A DNA stretch of 19,696 bases, from assembly GCA_964638515.1 (NCBI GenBank), contig CAZWZL010000046.1:1-19696 (forward strand), in the 5' to 3' direction. Position numbers and translations under genes: made by a program. The number at the start of each line of letters is the position of its first letter. The stretch's first letter is position 1. The stretch is from CAYPGJ01 sp964638515 (GTDB taxonomy: Bacteria > Planctomycetota > Phycisphaerae > Phycisphaerales > UBA1924). The notes beneath the pieces were generated by a model. That model was not told the origin of the DNA. It made no database searches and worked only from the letters and a program-made list of their open reading frames with translations. Positions 1 to 8,972 of this stretch are shown here, in pieces.

Positions 1-37
1 CGCCAGCTCCACTCGAGAAAAAAGAGGAAAGAGGAAG

Positions 38-110
38 TGGAGCCCCCCTCCTGTCGCTGCGCGACATCCTCCCCCGCGCTCGCCCGCGGAAGGGCTCGCG
101 GAGGGAGGGG
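38..110. repeat. REP-like palindromic element, copy 1
   Basis: The first 30 bases (38-67) recur at 160-189 with one mismatch. Within them, TGTCGC (52-57) and GCGACA (61-66) form a perfect 6-bp stem with a TGC loop. A second imperfect hairpin follows directly: CCTCCC (68-73) pairs with GGGAGG (103-108), CCGCG (74-78) with CGCGG (97-101), and GCCC (82-85) with GGGC (92-95). A short hairpin plus a longer GC-rich hairpin in intergenic DNA resembles REP-type dispersed repeats. That it belongs to a genome-wide family is inference. Confidence 0.55.
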
Positions 111-159
111 TTGCAACGGCGCGGAACGCCCGCACCACCAGGAAAGAAGGAACGGGGAA

Positions 160-189
160 TGGAGCCCCCCACCTGTCGCTGCGCGACAT
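160..189. repeat. REP-like element, copy 2 (short)
   Basis: This is a 30-base direct repeat of 38-67, differing at one base, and it keeps the TGTCGC / GCGACA hairpin (174-179 and 183-188). Both copies are preceded by a purine-rich GGAAAGA-like tract. The second, longer hairpin of copy 1 is missing after this copy, so this is a half element. Confidence 0.55.
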
Positions 190-315
190 TCTTTCCGTGT
201 CCCGCCTGTTTCCCGGTTCCCCGGTTCCACTCGTACCTCCGGTTTCCCGGCTGAGGGGATGTTTGGGCGGCGCACGGGGGCGCCGAGTGAGGGCGAGTTG
301 CCGGCGGGATGTGCA

Positions 316-343
316 TTGACAGGGGGTCTTGGCGGCTTATTCT
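316..343 (+). promoter_or_regulatory. Sigma-70-type promoter of the HU gene
   Basis: A perfect TTGACA (316-321) lies 16 bases before TATTCT (338-343, four of six consensus bases). Transcription would start near 350, giving a leader of about 57 bases before the ATG at 408. Confidence 0.6.
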
Positions 344-407
344 CGGTCCCTTCGGCGCGGCACGTTCTTGCGGACGGGGCGCCCTGGCGAACGGTGAGGA
401 GCGCGTG

Positions 408-677
408 ATGAACAAAGGTGAATTGATCGAGGCCGTGGCATCGCAGATGGGGGAGACGCGTGCGCAGGCGGCGCGGGCGGTTGAGGCGGTGCTGGAGAGC
501 ATCGCGGCGGGCGTGAAGGAGCATGAGAAGGTGACGATTTCGGGGTTTGGGAGCTTTGAGAAGAAGCGGCGTTCGGCGCGGACGGGGATCAATCCTTCGA
601 CGAAGGAGAAGATCCAGATTGGGCCGAGCACGACGGTGGGGTTTAAGCCGGCGCAGGCGTTGAAGTCGTCGATGTGA
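408..677 (+). CDS. HU family DNA-binding protein
   Basis: This 89-residue protein has the usual length of an HU/IHF subunit. Such dimers bend and wrap DNA in the nucleoid. The N-terminal helices (MNKGELIEAVA onward), the GFGSFEKKRRSAR segment near residues 45-57, and the arm region with RTGINPSTKEKIQI are typical of HU, and the end (VGFKPAQALK) matches the family's closing strand and helix. The ATG at 408 is preferred over an upstream in-frame start at 309 because GAGGA sits 7 bases before it and the family begins here; the extra upstream residues look non-coding. The gene has its own promoter at 316-343 and converges on trpE with only 18 bases between stop codons. Whether it works as a homodimer (HU) or with a partner (IHF-like) cannot be told. 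Confidence 0.93.
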   Translation: MNKGELIEAVASQMGETRAQAARAVEAVLESIAAGVKEHEKVTISGFGSFEKKRRSARTGINPSTKEKIQIGPSTTVGFKPAQALKSSM

Positions 678-695
678 ATGGGGCGGCGCGGCGGC

Positions 696-2321
<1,626 letters not shown>

Positions 2322-2360
2322 GTGAGTGACAGGGAGTATCGGCTCGACGGGGCGGGAGCG

Positions 2361-3377
2361 TCAGGGCACGGGGAGGGGCGCCTTGGTCGCGGCGGAGATG
2401 ACCCAGGCGAGATACGCGGAGAAGGCCAGGAGCAGGAATGCGCCCTCGGCCCGGGAGATCCGCATGCCGGTCCGCATGAGCGGGAGGAGCACGACGGCAA
2501 AGGCGAGCATGACTGGGACGTCGCGGAAGAGGATGTCACGGTCGACGGTGATGGGGCTGACGGCTGAGGCGGCGCCGAGGATGAGGAGGACGTTGAAGAT
2601 GTTGGAGCCGACGATGTTGCCGATGGAGAGATCGGGTTGTTTCTTGACGGCGGCGATGAGTGAGGTGGCGAGTTCGGGGAGTGAGGTGCCGCAGGCGACG
2701 ATGGTGAGTCCGATGACGACGTCGGAGACTCCGAGGCTCGTTGCTATGGACGTTGCGCCGGAGACGAGGAGCTTCGAGCCGACGATGAGGAGGGCGACGC
2801 CTCCGATGATGTAGGCGAGATCGAGGAGGATTGGGCGGGCCTTGGCTTGCTCGATGGTCTCGCCGGCGGGGACGCCCAGGTCGAACTGCGCGGTGGAGGC
2901 TTCCGGTTCGCGTTTGGCGTTGCGGTAGAGCAGGAAGGTGTAGGTGATTGCGGCGGCGAGCAGGATGGCGCCGTGCCAGCGTTCGATGATGTACGCACCG
3001 ACCTGTGCGGAGCCGAGCCATGCGAAGAAGGGCACGAGGAGGCAGACGCCGATCATGACGGGGGTTTCGCGTCGCACGACGGCGACGGCGCAGGCCACGG
3101 GCATGATGAGGGCGGTGATTCCGAGGATGGCGCCGACGTTGAAGATGTTGGAGCCGATGACGTTGCCGAGGGCGATGTCGGGGCTGCCGGTGGCTGCGGC
3201 GTAGACGGAGACGGCGAGTTCGGGGGCGGATGTGCCGCAGGAGACGATGGTGAGCCCGACGACGAGCGCGGAGATCCCCATGCGGAGCGCGAGGGAGGCG
3301 GCGCCTCGGACGAGGCCGTCGGCGCCGATGAGCAGTGTCACGAAGCCGGCCAGAATAAGGAGGATGGAGGTGATCAT
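2361..3377 (-). CDS. CaCA-family cation (Na+/Ca2+-type) antiporter, copy 1
   Basis: This 338-residue inner-membrane protein belongs to the Ca2+/cation antiporter superfamily (YrbG / NCX-like prokaryotic branch), which usually expels Ca2+ in exchange for Na+ or H+. Both signature alpha repeats are intact: GTSAPEL (48-54) with GNVIGSNIFN (71-80), and GTSLPEL (230-236) with GNIVGSNIFN (253-262). Two blocks of about five hydrophobic segments flank a hydrophilic loop at about 152-182, the expected pseudo-twofold layout. It is a tandem paralogue of the gene just upstream (12-base gap): the two align without gaps over all 338 residues, with 244 identical by hand count. The start lacks a strong ribosome-binding site, so translation may depend on coupling with the upstream copy. 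The actual ion is not determined by sequence. Confidence 0.92.
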   Translation of the reverse strand: MITSILLILAGFVTLLIGADGLVRGAASLALRMGISALVVGLTIVSCGTSAPELAVSVYAAATGSPDIALGNVIGSNIFNVGAILGITALIMPVACAVAVVRRETPVMIGVCLLVPFFAWLGSAQVGAYIIERWHGAILLAAAITYTFLLYRNAKREPEASTAQFDLGVPAGETIEQAKARPILLDLAYIIGGVALLIVGSKLLVSGATSIATSLGVSDVVIGLTIVACGTSLPELATSLIAAVKKQPDLSIGNIVGSNIFNVLLILGAASAVSPITVDRDILFRDVPVMLAFAVVLLPLMRTGMRISRAEGAFLLLAFSAYLAWVISAATKAPLPVP

Positions 3378-3389
3378 TCTTGCGCGCGC

Positions 3390-4406
3390 TCAGGTCGGAG
3401 CTGCGTGTGTGTCGGCGGCCGCGATGACGAGCCATGCGACGTAGGCAGCGTACGCGATGAGTAGGCCTGCCCCCTCGGCGCGCGAGAGGCGCAGGCCTGA
3501 TCGCATCATGGGGAGAAGCGCGATGGAGAAGACGAGCATGACGGGGACGTCGCGGAAGAGAATGTCGGGCGCGACCTGGATGGGGGAGATGAGGGCGGAG
3601 GCTCCGAGAATGAGGAGGACGTTGAAGATGTTGGAGCCGACGATGTTGCCGACGGAGAGATCGGGCTGCTTCTTGATTGCGGCGATGAGGGAGGTGGCGA
3701 GTTCGGGTAGTGATGTGCCGCAGGCGACGATGGTGAGGCCGATGATGACGTCCGAGACGCCGAGGGCCTTGGCGACGGCGGTGGCTCCGGAGACGAGGAG
3801 GCGTGAGCCGACGATGAGCAGAATGATGCCACCGATGATGTAGGCGAGGTCAAGGAGGATGGGTCGTTTGCGGGCGGTGTCGGCGGACTCTCCGGCCGGG
3901 ACGCCGGCTTCGAATTGATTGATGGCCTGAGCGGATTCGCGGCGCGCGTTGCGAAAGAGGAACAGCGTGTAGAGGAGCGCGAAGAGGATGAGGCAGGCGG
4001 CTTGCCAGCGAGGGATGAGGTATTGGCCGAGGGTTGCATACGCGATGAAGGCGCCGAGCGGCACCAGGAGCGCGACGCCGATCATGATGGGCGTTTCGCG
4101 GCGCACGATGGCGGTGGCGCATGCGATGGGGGCGATCAGGGCGGTGAGGCCGAGGATGGCGCCGATGTTGAAGGAGTTTGAGCCGACGACGTTTCCGAGG
4201 GCGATGTCGGGGTTTCCGGCGTACGCGGCATAGACGGAGACGGCGAGTTCGGGGGCGGATGTGCCGCAGGCCACGATGGTGAGTCCGACGACGAGCGCGG
4301 AGATTCCCATGCGGAGCGCGAGGGACGCGGCGCCTCGGACGAGGCCGTCGGCTCCGATGAGCAGAGTCACGATGCCGGCGAGGATGAGCAGGATGGATGT
4401 GAGCAT
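3390..4406 (-). CDS. CaCA-family cation (Na+/Ca2+-type) antiporter, copy 2
   Basis: This is the paralogous partner of the downstream antiporter, with identical length (338 residues) and topology. The alpha-1 motif is GTSAPEL (48-54) with GNVVGSNSFN (71-80), where a Ser replaces the usual Ile at residue 78. Alpha-2 is GTSLPEL (230-236) with GNIVGSNIFN (253-262). Family knowledge puts the acidic residues of the GTSxPE repeats at the ion site, and both are present here. Differences from copy 1 are few in the first 60 residues (three changes) and concentrated in 111-180, the segment before and within the central loop. It lies 36 bases after the TlpA-like gene in the same direction. No Shine-Dalgarno sequence precedes the ATG at 4406. 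Confidence 0.92.
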   Translation of the reverse strand: MLTSILLILAGIVTLLIGADGLVRGAASLALRMGISALVVGLTIVACGTSAPELAVSVYAAYAGNPDIALGNVVGSNSFNIGAILGLTALIAPIACATAIVRRETPIMIGVALLVPLGAFIAYATLGQYLIPRWQAACLILFALLYTLFLFRNARRESAQAINQFEAGVPAGESADTARKRPILLDLAYIIGGIILLIVGSRLLVSGATAVAKALGVSDVIIGLTIVACGTSLPELATSLIAAIKKQPDLSVGNIVGSNIFNVLLILGASALISPIQVAPDILFRDVPVMLVFSIALLPMMRSGLRLSRAEGAGLLIAYAAYVAWLVIAAADTHAAPT

Positions 4407-4442
4407 GGGACGAGCGTCGTCGTCGGCGTGGGCGAGGTGTGT

Positions 4443-5558
4443 TTACTGCGGGGTGGGCGCCGGTGCGGGCGCGGGTTCCGGAGTGGGTTCCGGAGCTGGC
4501 GCCGGCAGGGTCTGCACTTCGACAGGGGCTGATTGGTTGCGGTAGTCCTCGAGCGCGGCCTGGAGCTGGGCCTTCATTTCGCCGGTGGCGAGCGCGATGG
4601 CCTGCTCGTAGCGCGTGATGGCTTCGTCACGGAGATCTTTTGCGGCGGCGATGCGGCCAAGCGTGAAGATCGCGACGGGGTCCTTGCCTTCCTTGAGCGC
4701 GTCGGCGCGGGTTGCGATGCGGGCCGCGAGATCGAGGTCTCGCGCGGGGAGTTGGGGCGCGTCGGCGAGGAACCAGGCGATCTGTGAGAGCGCTTCGGCG
4801 TTGTCATTGAGGGCGCCGAAGGCGGTCTTCTCGAGGAAGGCGTAGGCGCCGGGGGCGTCGTTGAGTTGCATGAGCATGACCTGAAAGCGTGTGAGTGTCA
4901 TGCCGAGGGGCTCGAAGCCCATTTCGATGAGTTCGTCGACCTTGGCCAGGGCCTTGTCCCATTCGCCGGCTTCGGCGAGCGCGTTGGCTTCCTGCATGAT
5001 GGGCTGTGCCTTGGCGAGGAGTTCGGCATCGGCCTTGGCGTTTTCGGCGGCTGCGTTGGTGTCGTAGGAGCCGTCGAGAATGCCGGTGAGCGCCTCGTCC
5101 ATGCCGTTCATGGGATGGCCTGACCAGGCGACGCGGCCTTCCTTGTCGATGAGTACGACGTGAGGAATGCCTTCAACGCGGAGGGGGTCCATCCAGGTTT
5201 GATTGATGTGGCCGGTGACGTCTTCGGCGACGACGAAGGGCATGTCATCGCCGGCCCGCTGGACGTAGGCCTCGGGTGACTCGGATTCGGGCTGGGGCCA
5301 CACGGCGACGGCAACGACGGTGAGGTTGTCCTTGTGGGTGTTGGCGAGTTCGACGTTGTGGGGCATGAGCTTGATACAGGGCGCGCACCAGGGGGCCCAG
5401 AAGTCGATGAGGTAGACGTGTCCCTTGGCCCATTCGGTGACGGGCTCTCCCTTGAGCCACGTGACGTTTTCGAGAGGGGGCGCCTGCACGCCGATGGCGA
5501 TGGGGTCAGCCGAGAGGGAGGCGCAAAGGAGGGCGGAAGCGAGGGCGGCGGCGAGCAT
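4443..5558 (-). CDS. TlpA/ResA-like thioredoxin-fold protein with TPR-like C-terminal part
   Basis: The predicted protein has 371 residues. An N-terminal hydrophobic signal peptide (about 1-17) exports it; it is probably periplasmic or envelope-attached. Residues about 20-165 form a thioredoxin fold with active site WCAPC (57-61) in FWAPWCAPC and the cis-proline in GIPHVVLID (Pro132), as in TlpA/ResA thiol-disulfide oxidoreductases of cytochrome maturation and envelope redox control. Residues about 175-345 are helical and TPR-like (AGEWDKALAKVDELIEMGF and a repeat near 310-330), and the last 20 or so are a Pro/Ala/Glu tail. The start at 5558 is chosen because AAAGGA lies 6-7 bases upstream and a signal peptide follows. 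The open frame extends further, but the extra part is low-complexity and overlaps the divergent TonB-like gene. It probably leads the four-gene leftward unit. Confidence 0.88.
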   Translation of the reverse strand: MLAAALASALLCASLSADPIAIGVQAPPLENVTWLKGEPVTEWAKGHVYLIDFWAPWCAPCIKLMPHNVELANTHKDNLTVVAVAVWPQPESESPEAYVQRAGDDMPFVVAEDVTGHINQTWMDPLRVEGIPHVVLIDKEGRVAWSGHPMNGMDEALTGILDGSYDTNAAAENAKADAELLAKAQPIMQEANALAEAGEWDKALAKVDELIEMGFEPLGMTLTRFQVMLMQLNDAPGAYAFLEKTAFGALNDNAEALSQIAWFLADAPQLPARDLDLAARIATRADALKEGKDPVAIFTLGRIAAAKDLRDEAITRYEQAIALATGEMKAQLQAALEDYRNQSAPVEVQTLPAPAPEPTPEPAPAPAPTPQ

Positions 5559-5601
5559 GATCGTCCTTTCGGGTCGGTTGTCGGTTGTTCGGGCGAGCGG
5601 G

Positions 5602-5607
5602 ATGATA
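5602..5607 (-). promoter_or_regulatory. Possible -10 element for the TlpA-antiporter-trpE unit
   Basis: On the minus strand this reads TATCAT, five of six bases of the sigma-70 -10 consensus, in the 65-base divergent gap. It would start transcription near 5595, about 37 bases before the ATG. No good -35 is seen at the right spacing, so the call is weak. Confidence 0.3.
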
Positions 5608-5623
5608 GGAGGAACGTCGGGTC

Positions 5624-6982
5624 GTGCTCGGGCGCTACAGTCTTGTGGTCGCGATGCGAGGCAGAAACGGACACGGGAGGACGGCGGCTTGGTGCTCGTG
5701 GCTGGCGAGCCTGGGGTTGCATGCGCTTTTGGGGGTTGGGTCTTTGCTGGGCGCGACGTGGGAGCCGAGCGGGATGGCGGGGTCGCGCGTGAATCTGCAG
5801 TGGGCCGGCGCGACGCCGCCCCCACCGGCGGAAACGCGGCCGCCTCCGCCGCCGCCCCCGGAGCCGCCCCCGGAGTCGGCGCGCGAGGAAGAGCGGCGCG
5901 AGCCGCGCGAGCGGGAGTGGACGCTGGGAGTGGATACGTCGGATGCGGTGACATCGACGTGGGTGGGTGTTGCGCCGGAGTGGGCTGGGGATGCGATGGG
6001 GAGGATCGCGGAAGTGGAGCAGGGCGCGTTCGCGCTCCCGGAGGGGGCGAACGAATTGGCGCTGGGCGCGACGGGCAGCCCGGGGGGCATGCCTACGGAA
6101 GTGCTGCTCACGCCTCCACCGACGAGCGGCGCGAGCGCGGCGTCGACCGGCGAGGCCAAGCCGGGCGATCGCGCGCCGGCGCAGCGCACGAGCGAGGCGA
6201 GCGCGCGGCCTGAAGAAGAGAAGCCGGCCACGACCGGGAAGATCGAGAAGCAGGAGGAATCCAAGAGCGCGCCGACACGGGGCGCGAACGAGGATGGAGC
6301 GACGGATGCGCGGGGGGAGCGTGAAGGGCTGGACGGGTCGAAGAAGGATGACGGCGGGGACAAGCAGGAGACGCTTGAGAAGCGCGAGGCCACGACGTTG
6401 CCGCCGGTGACGGACCTTGAATCTCGCGGCACGGCCAAGGAGCCGACGAGCGCGAGAGAGGAGACGTCAGCGCAGGAACAGGCGGAGGAACAAGAGGCGG
6501 GGGACGCGGGCGCGACGGGGGAGGGAGAGGCCCAGGGGGGGAATGAGGGCGCGGTGATGCCGCCGGCGTTGGTGGGGCAGGGCGGCTCCGGCGGGGGCGT
6601 TGTGGAGATTTCGACGCAGGGTCAGGTGTCGGACAAGGAATCGGAGGCGACGGCCCTGAAGGACCGGGTGCAGGTGAGGCCGGGTCAGCCGGTGGCGGCC
6701 AAGGGATTGGAGATCAAGACGAGGCGTCCGGTGTTCTCGTTGTATACGCGGGTGACGGCGGCGCCGAGGAACGCGGTGGTGCGGGTGCGGTTTACGCGCG
6801 AGGGGAAGGTGGCGAGCGCGGAGATGGTGCGTTCGAGCGGCGTGGCGGACGTGGACCGGCCGATTCTCGATGCGGTGTACGGGTGGACCGCGAGCGGGAA
6901 GCAGCTGCTGGAGTTGCCGGAAACGCGCGAGGGCGAGAAGCCGGCGACGGTATCGATCGTGTTCGAGATCGTGCTGCGGTGA
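5624..6982 (+). CDS. TonB-like energy-transducer protein
   Basis: This 452-residue protein has TonB layout. A short basic N-terminus and one membrane segment (about 22-46) are followed by a Pro-rich stretch (65-84) and a long Glu/Lys/Ala/Thr-rich spacer to about residue 360. The C-terminal domain (about 370-452) contains RPVFSLYTRVTAAPRNAVVRV-type sequence and RFTREGKVASAEMVRSSGV, resembling TonB_C. TonB proteins pass proton-motive energy to outer-membrane transporters, normally with ExbB/ExbD. No exbB, exbD or receptor gene is in this window. The GTG at 5624 has AGGAGG (5607-5612) 11 bases upstream; an ATG at 5654 is an alternative without a visible site. The spacer is unusually long and repetitive, and a structural role unrelated to transport cannot be ruled out. 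Confidence 0.75.
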   Translation: MLGRYSLVVAMRGRNGHGRTAAWCSWLASLGLHALLGVGSLLGATWEPSGMAGSRVNLQWAGATPPPPAETRPPPPPPPEPPPESAREEERREPREREWTLGVDTSDAVTSTWVGVAPEWAGDAMGRIAEVEQGAFALPEGANELALGATGSPGGMPTEVLLTPPPTSGASAASTGEAKPGDRAPAQRTSEASARPEEEKPATTGKIEKQEESKSAPTRGANEDGATDARGEREGLDGSKKDDGGDKQETLEKREATTLPPVTDLESRGTAKEPTSAREETSAQEQAEEQEAGDAGATGEGEAQGGNEGAVMPPALVGQGGSGGGVVEISTQGQVSDKESEATALKDRVQVRPGQPVAAKGLEIKTRRPVFSLYTRVTAAPRNAVVRVRFTREGKVASAEMVRSSGVADVDRPILDAVYGWTASGKQLLELPETREGEKPATVSIVFEIVLR

Positions 6983-6985
6983 ACG

Positions 6986-7621
6986 TCAGTTCTGCGTGAT
7001 GGTGCACTCGGTGGCGCCTTCGCCGCCGGCGTCACACTCGACGATGTGATTACGCGATCGACAGATGCACGTGGGCTGATTGCCTGGCGCGGGGCCGTAG
7101 TCGCAGCAGGCGTAGAAGCCGGGGCCGCAAGACACGGAGCATGTGCCGGCGTCGGCGATACCCGCGGTTCGTTCGTGGAGCGCGGCGATCTTGCGCTGGC
7201 GCTCGCGTTCGGCATCGGACAGGTTGTATGCGTTGCCGACGACGATGATTGCGCCGGGTTCGAGAGCGTGATGGTCGTCTGCGTCGTTGAGGCGGAAGTT
7301 GACGAACTCGGGGCCTGCGTTCCAGAGGATCTCACGGAGAAGTGGTTTGTTGCGCGGGGGCTCTTCGCCGAAGCGGGCGCCGAGGCGGATGACGCGGCTG
7401 CCTTCGAGCAGGGTGATGTTCTGTCCCTGCGGGACCACGACGTAGTACGGCGCATTGAGGAAGGAGGCGAGATTGGCGAGTTCCTCGCTATTGACGGCAG
7501 AGGCGGCGTGCAGGATGTCGCCGAGTGCTCGTGGAGCTTCTGCGTGCGCGCTCGTTGACGCGCATGCGAGCGCAAGGGATAACGCCGCGAGACGGAGCAC
7601 GCGTAGGGCGGGGCGATTCAT
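6986..7621 (-). CDS. Secreted Cys-rich protein of unknown function
   Basis: I do not recognise this 211-residue protein. It begins with a clear Sec signal peptide, a hydrophobic LRLAALSLALACAS core ending in AHA (cleavage after about residue 27). The mature part has a mixed domain (30-135) with PYYVVVPQGQNITLLEGSRVIRLG and a helical charged segment (136-155). The tail carries eight cysteines (161, 165, 172, 173, 185, 187, 196, 206), likely disulfide-bonded or metal-binding. Of two candidate ATGs, the one at 7621 is preferred since AGGAG lies 8 bases before it, while for 7627 the spacing is only 2. It converges on the TonB-like gene with 3 bases between stop codons. A promoter at 7701-7730 precedes it. 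Confidence 0.75.
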   Translation of the reverse strand: MNRPALRVLRLAALSLALACASTSAHAEAPRALGDILHAASAVNSEELANLASFLNAPYYVVVPQGQNITLLEGSRVIRLGARFGEEPPRNKPLLREILWNAGPEFVNFRLNDADDHHALEPGAIIVVGNAYNLSDAERERQRKIAALHERTAGIADAGTCSVSCGPGFYACCDYGPAPGNQPTCICRSRNHIVECDAGGEGATECTITQN

Positions 7622-7700
7622 GACCATGTCTCCTGGCTGCCCTTTCGCAAGAGGGGGGGGCGAATACCTCCCCGTTCATGCCTCCCGAGCAGTCGACCTC

Positions 7701-7730
7701 AGTATCGTCTATTCAGACCCCCTCAGTCAA
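7701..7730 (-). promoter_or_regulatory. Sigma-70-type promoter of the Cys-rich protein gene
   Basis: On the minus strand, TTGACT (7730-7725) is followed after 18 bases by GATACT (7706-7701). Transcription would start near 7694, about 72 bases before the ATG at 7621. The element lies between the ndk stop codon and this gene. AGACCC (7715-7720) and GGGTCT (7733-7738) form a 6-bp inverted repeat across the -35, but there is no U-run to make it a terminator of ndk. Confidence 0.5.
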
Positions 7731-7742
7731 GTGGGTCTTAGC

Positions 7743-8213
7743 TTACTCGGGGGAGCCCTTGGCCATGTCATAGACCCAGGGCTGGATGGCGCGGGGGAAG
7801 TCGAGGACTTCGCCGGGGGCGAAGAAGAGGGTGAGTTCCTTGGCGGCGGCTTCGGGGGAGTCGGAGCCGTGGATGAGGTTGAAGGAGTTGGAGACGCCAA
7901 AGTCGCCACGGATGGTTCCGGGCTCGGCTTTGGAGCCAAAGGTGGCGCCCATCATCTTGCGAGAGACGGCGATGGCGCCGAGACCTCGCAGGGCGAGGAC
8001 GAGGACGGGGGAAGAGGTCATGAAGGAGACGAGACCGGGGTAGAAGGGCTTGCCCTTGTGGTCGGCGTAGTGCTTCTCGGCGAGGGAGACGGGGATCTGC
8101 ATGAGCTTCGCGCCGACGACCTGCAGGCCCTTGTCCTCGAAGCGGGTGAGGATGCGGCCCATGAGGCCTCGCTGGACGGCGTCGGGCTTGAGGATGATGA
8201 GGGTGGTTTCCAT
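7743..8213 (-). CDS. ndk: Nucleoside diphosphate kinase
   Basis: The 156-residue enzyme transfers the gamma-phosphate from ATP to nucleoside diphosphates through a phosphohistidine, balancing cellular NTP and dNTP pools. It begins METTLIILKPDAVQRGLMG, as in the family, and carries the active-site signature NLIHGSDS with His115. Other family features include YPGLVSFMTSSPV (58-70) and RGDFGVSNSFN (102-112). Length is slightly above the common 140-150 residues because of a C-terminal extension (WVYDMAKGSPE). GGAGAG sits 7 bases before the ATG at 8213, which fixes the start; a longer open frame upstream is low-complexity. It lies 86 bases behind the zinc-ribbon gene and may have its own promoter. 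Confidence 0.96.
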   Translation of the reverse strand: METTLIILKPDAVQRGLMGRILTRFEDKGLQVVGAKLMQIPVSLAEKHYADHKGKPFYPGLVSFMTSSPVLVLALRGLGAIAVSRKMMGATFGSKAEPGTIRGDFGVSNSFNLIHGSDSPEAAAKELTLFFAPGEVLDFPRAIQPWVYDMAKGSPE

Positions 8214-8244
8214 GGCTCGTCTCTCCGTTGGGTAAGGGGCGGAG

Positions 8245-8273
8245 AGAATAGCCGGGAAAGGGTGGAATGGCGC
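8245..8273 (-). promoter_or_regulatory. Possible ndk promoter
   Basis: On the minus strand, TATTCT (8250-8245) matches the -10 seen in the HU promoter. Seventeen bases upstream is GCGCCA (8273-8268), a weak -35 with three of six matches. Transcription would begin near 8238, about 25 bases before the ndk ATG. Confidence 0.35.
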
Positions 8274-8299
8274 GCCCTCGGCCTTGCATCGGGGCGGGA

Positions 8300-8926
8300 T
8301 CACCACGTGAGCATGGTGAGGGCGGCGAGAGGGAACCAGAAGAAGGCGGAGAGGGAGGCGAGACTGAGGAGGAGGATGGCCAGCGCGTGGGGTACGCGCG
8401 AGGTGGTGTCCGAGGGGGTGGATGACCAATCGGCGCGCCAGGCGAACCAAGCGGCGGTGATGAGGACGATCCAGACGAGGAGGGGCAGCGTGAGCGCGGC
8501 GGGGGGCGCGAGATCGACGTCGAAGCGGAGGAGCGCGGCAAGTCGGAGGAGGGGGAGCGCGAAGAGCAGCGGGAGCATCAGCCAGAAGGAGGCGCGGGCC
8601 CAACGCAGGATTGATTCCGGGCGCGCTGGGGAGTGCGTGTAGCGCGTGGCGAACGGCGCGAGCGCGAGGGTGAGGAGGAGGAGGGCGAGGGTGTTGACGA
8701 TGATCGCGGGGGAGCCTGCGAGACGAGCGGAGAGGAGGGAGGCGATGAGGGGCGCGAGGGCGATGAAGAGAGAGGGGAGGGAGGCGACGCGGAGTTCGCG
8801 TTTCAGCGAGGCGAGGTCGATGCGGGTGTTGGGGGAGGAGAGGTCGGCGCCGCACTCGGAGCAGACGGAGGCATGGATGGGGTATGCGCAGCGTGCGCAG
8901 GCCGGCTGGGCGGAGAGGGCGGACAC
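8300..8926 (-). CDS. Zinc-ribbon multi-pass membrane protein, function unknown
   Basis: The predicted protein has 208 residues. A zinc ribbon sits at the N-terminus (CARC at 10-13 and CSEC at 22-25). It is followed by about five hydrophobic segments: LPSLFIALAPLIASLL, IIVNTLALLLLTLALAPF, FWLMLPLLFALPLLRLAALL, LTLPLLVWIVLITAAWFAW, and a final one ending at the C-terminus. A short cytosolic zinc ribbon joined to a membrane domain is common among uncharacterised planctomycete proteins; I know no assigned reaction. The GTG at 8926 is the only plausible start between the cupin stop codon (8973) and the Cys motif, and no Shine-Dalgarno sequence is seen. The longer open frame upstream overlaps the cupin gene and is Ser/Arg-rich noise. 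It probably shares a transcript with the cupin gene 46 bases upstream. Confidence 0.65.
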   Translation of the reverse strand: MSALSAQPACARCAYPIHASVCSECGADLSSPNTRIDLASLKRELRVASLPSLFIALAPLIASLLSARLAGSPAIIVNTLALLLLTLALAPFATRYTHSPARPESILRWARASFWLMLPLLFALPLLRLAALLRFDVDLAPPAALTLPLLVWIVLITAAWFAWRADWSSTPSDTTSRVPHALAILLLSLASLSAFFWFPLAALTMLTW

Positions 8927-8972
8927 GAGAGCGGATATCGGACGGCCCCGGAGATGAGTTGAGGGACGGAGC

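Larger units (their letters stand above)
1..315. other. Non-coding upstream region with REP-like repeats
   Basis: No convincing gene lies here. An open frame from 37 to 408 on the plus strand has a Cys/Arg/Pro-rich, protein-unlike translation and runs through two copies of a DNA repeat, so I treat it as spurious. The region holds the repeat pair described separately (38-110 and 160-189) and a stretch of short GGTTCC/CCGGTT reiterations near 205-255. The HU promoter begins right after it. The window edge cuts the left side, so what lies upstream is unknown. Confidence 0.6.

Noticed and set aside
37..408. Open frame of 123 codons on the plus strand before the HU gene
   Set aside because: Its translation is Cys/Arg/Pro-rich noise, it runs through two copies of a DNA repeat, and no ribosome-binding site precedes it.
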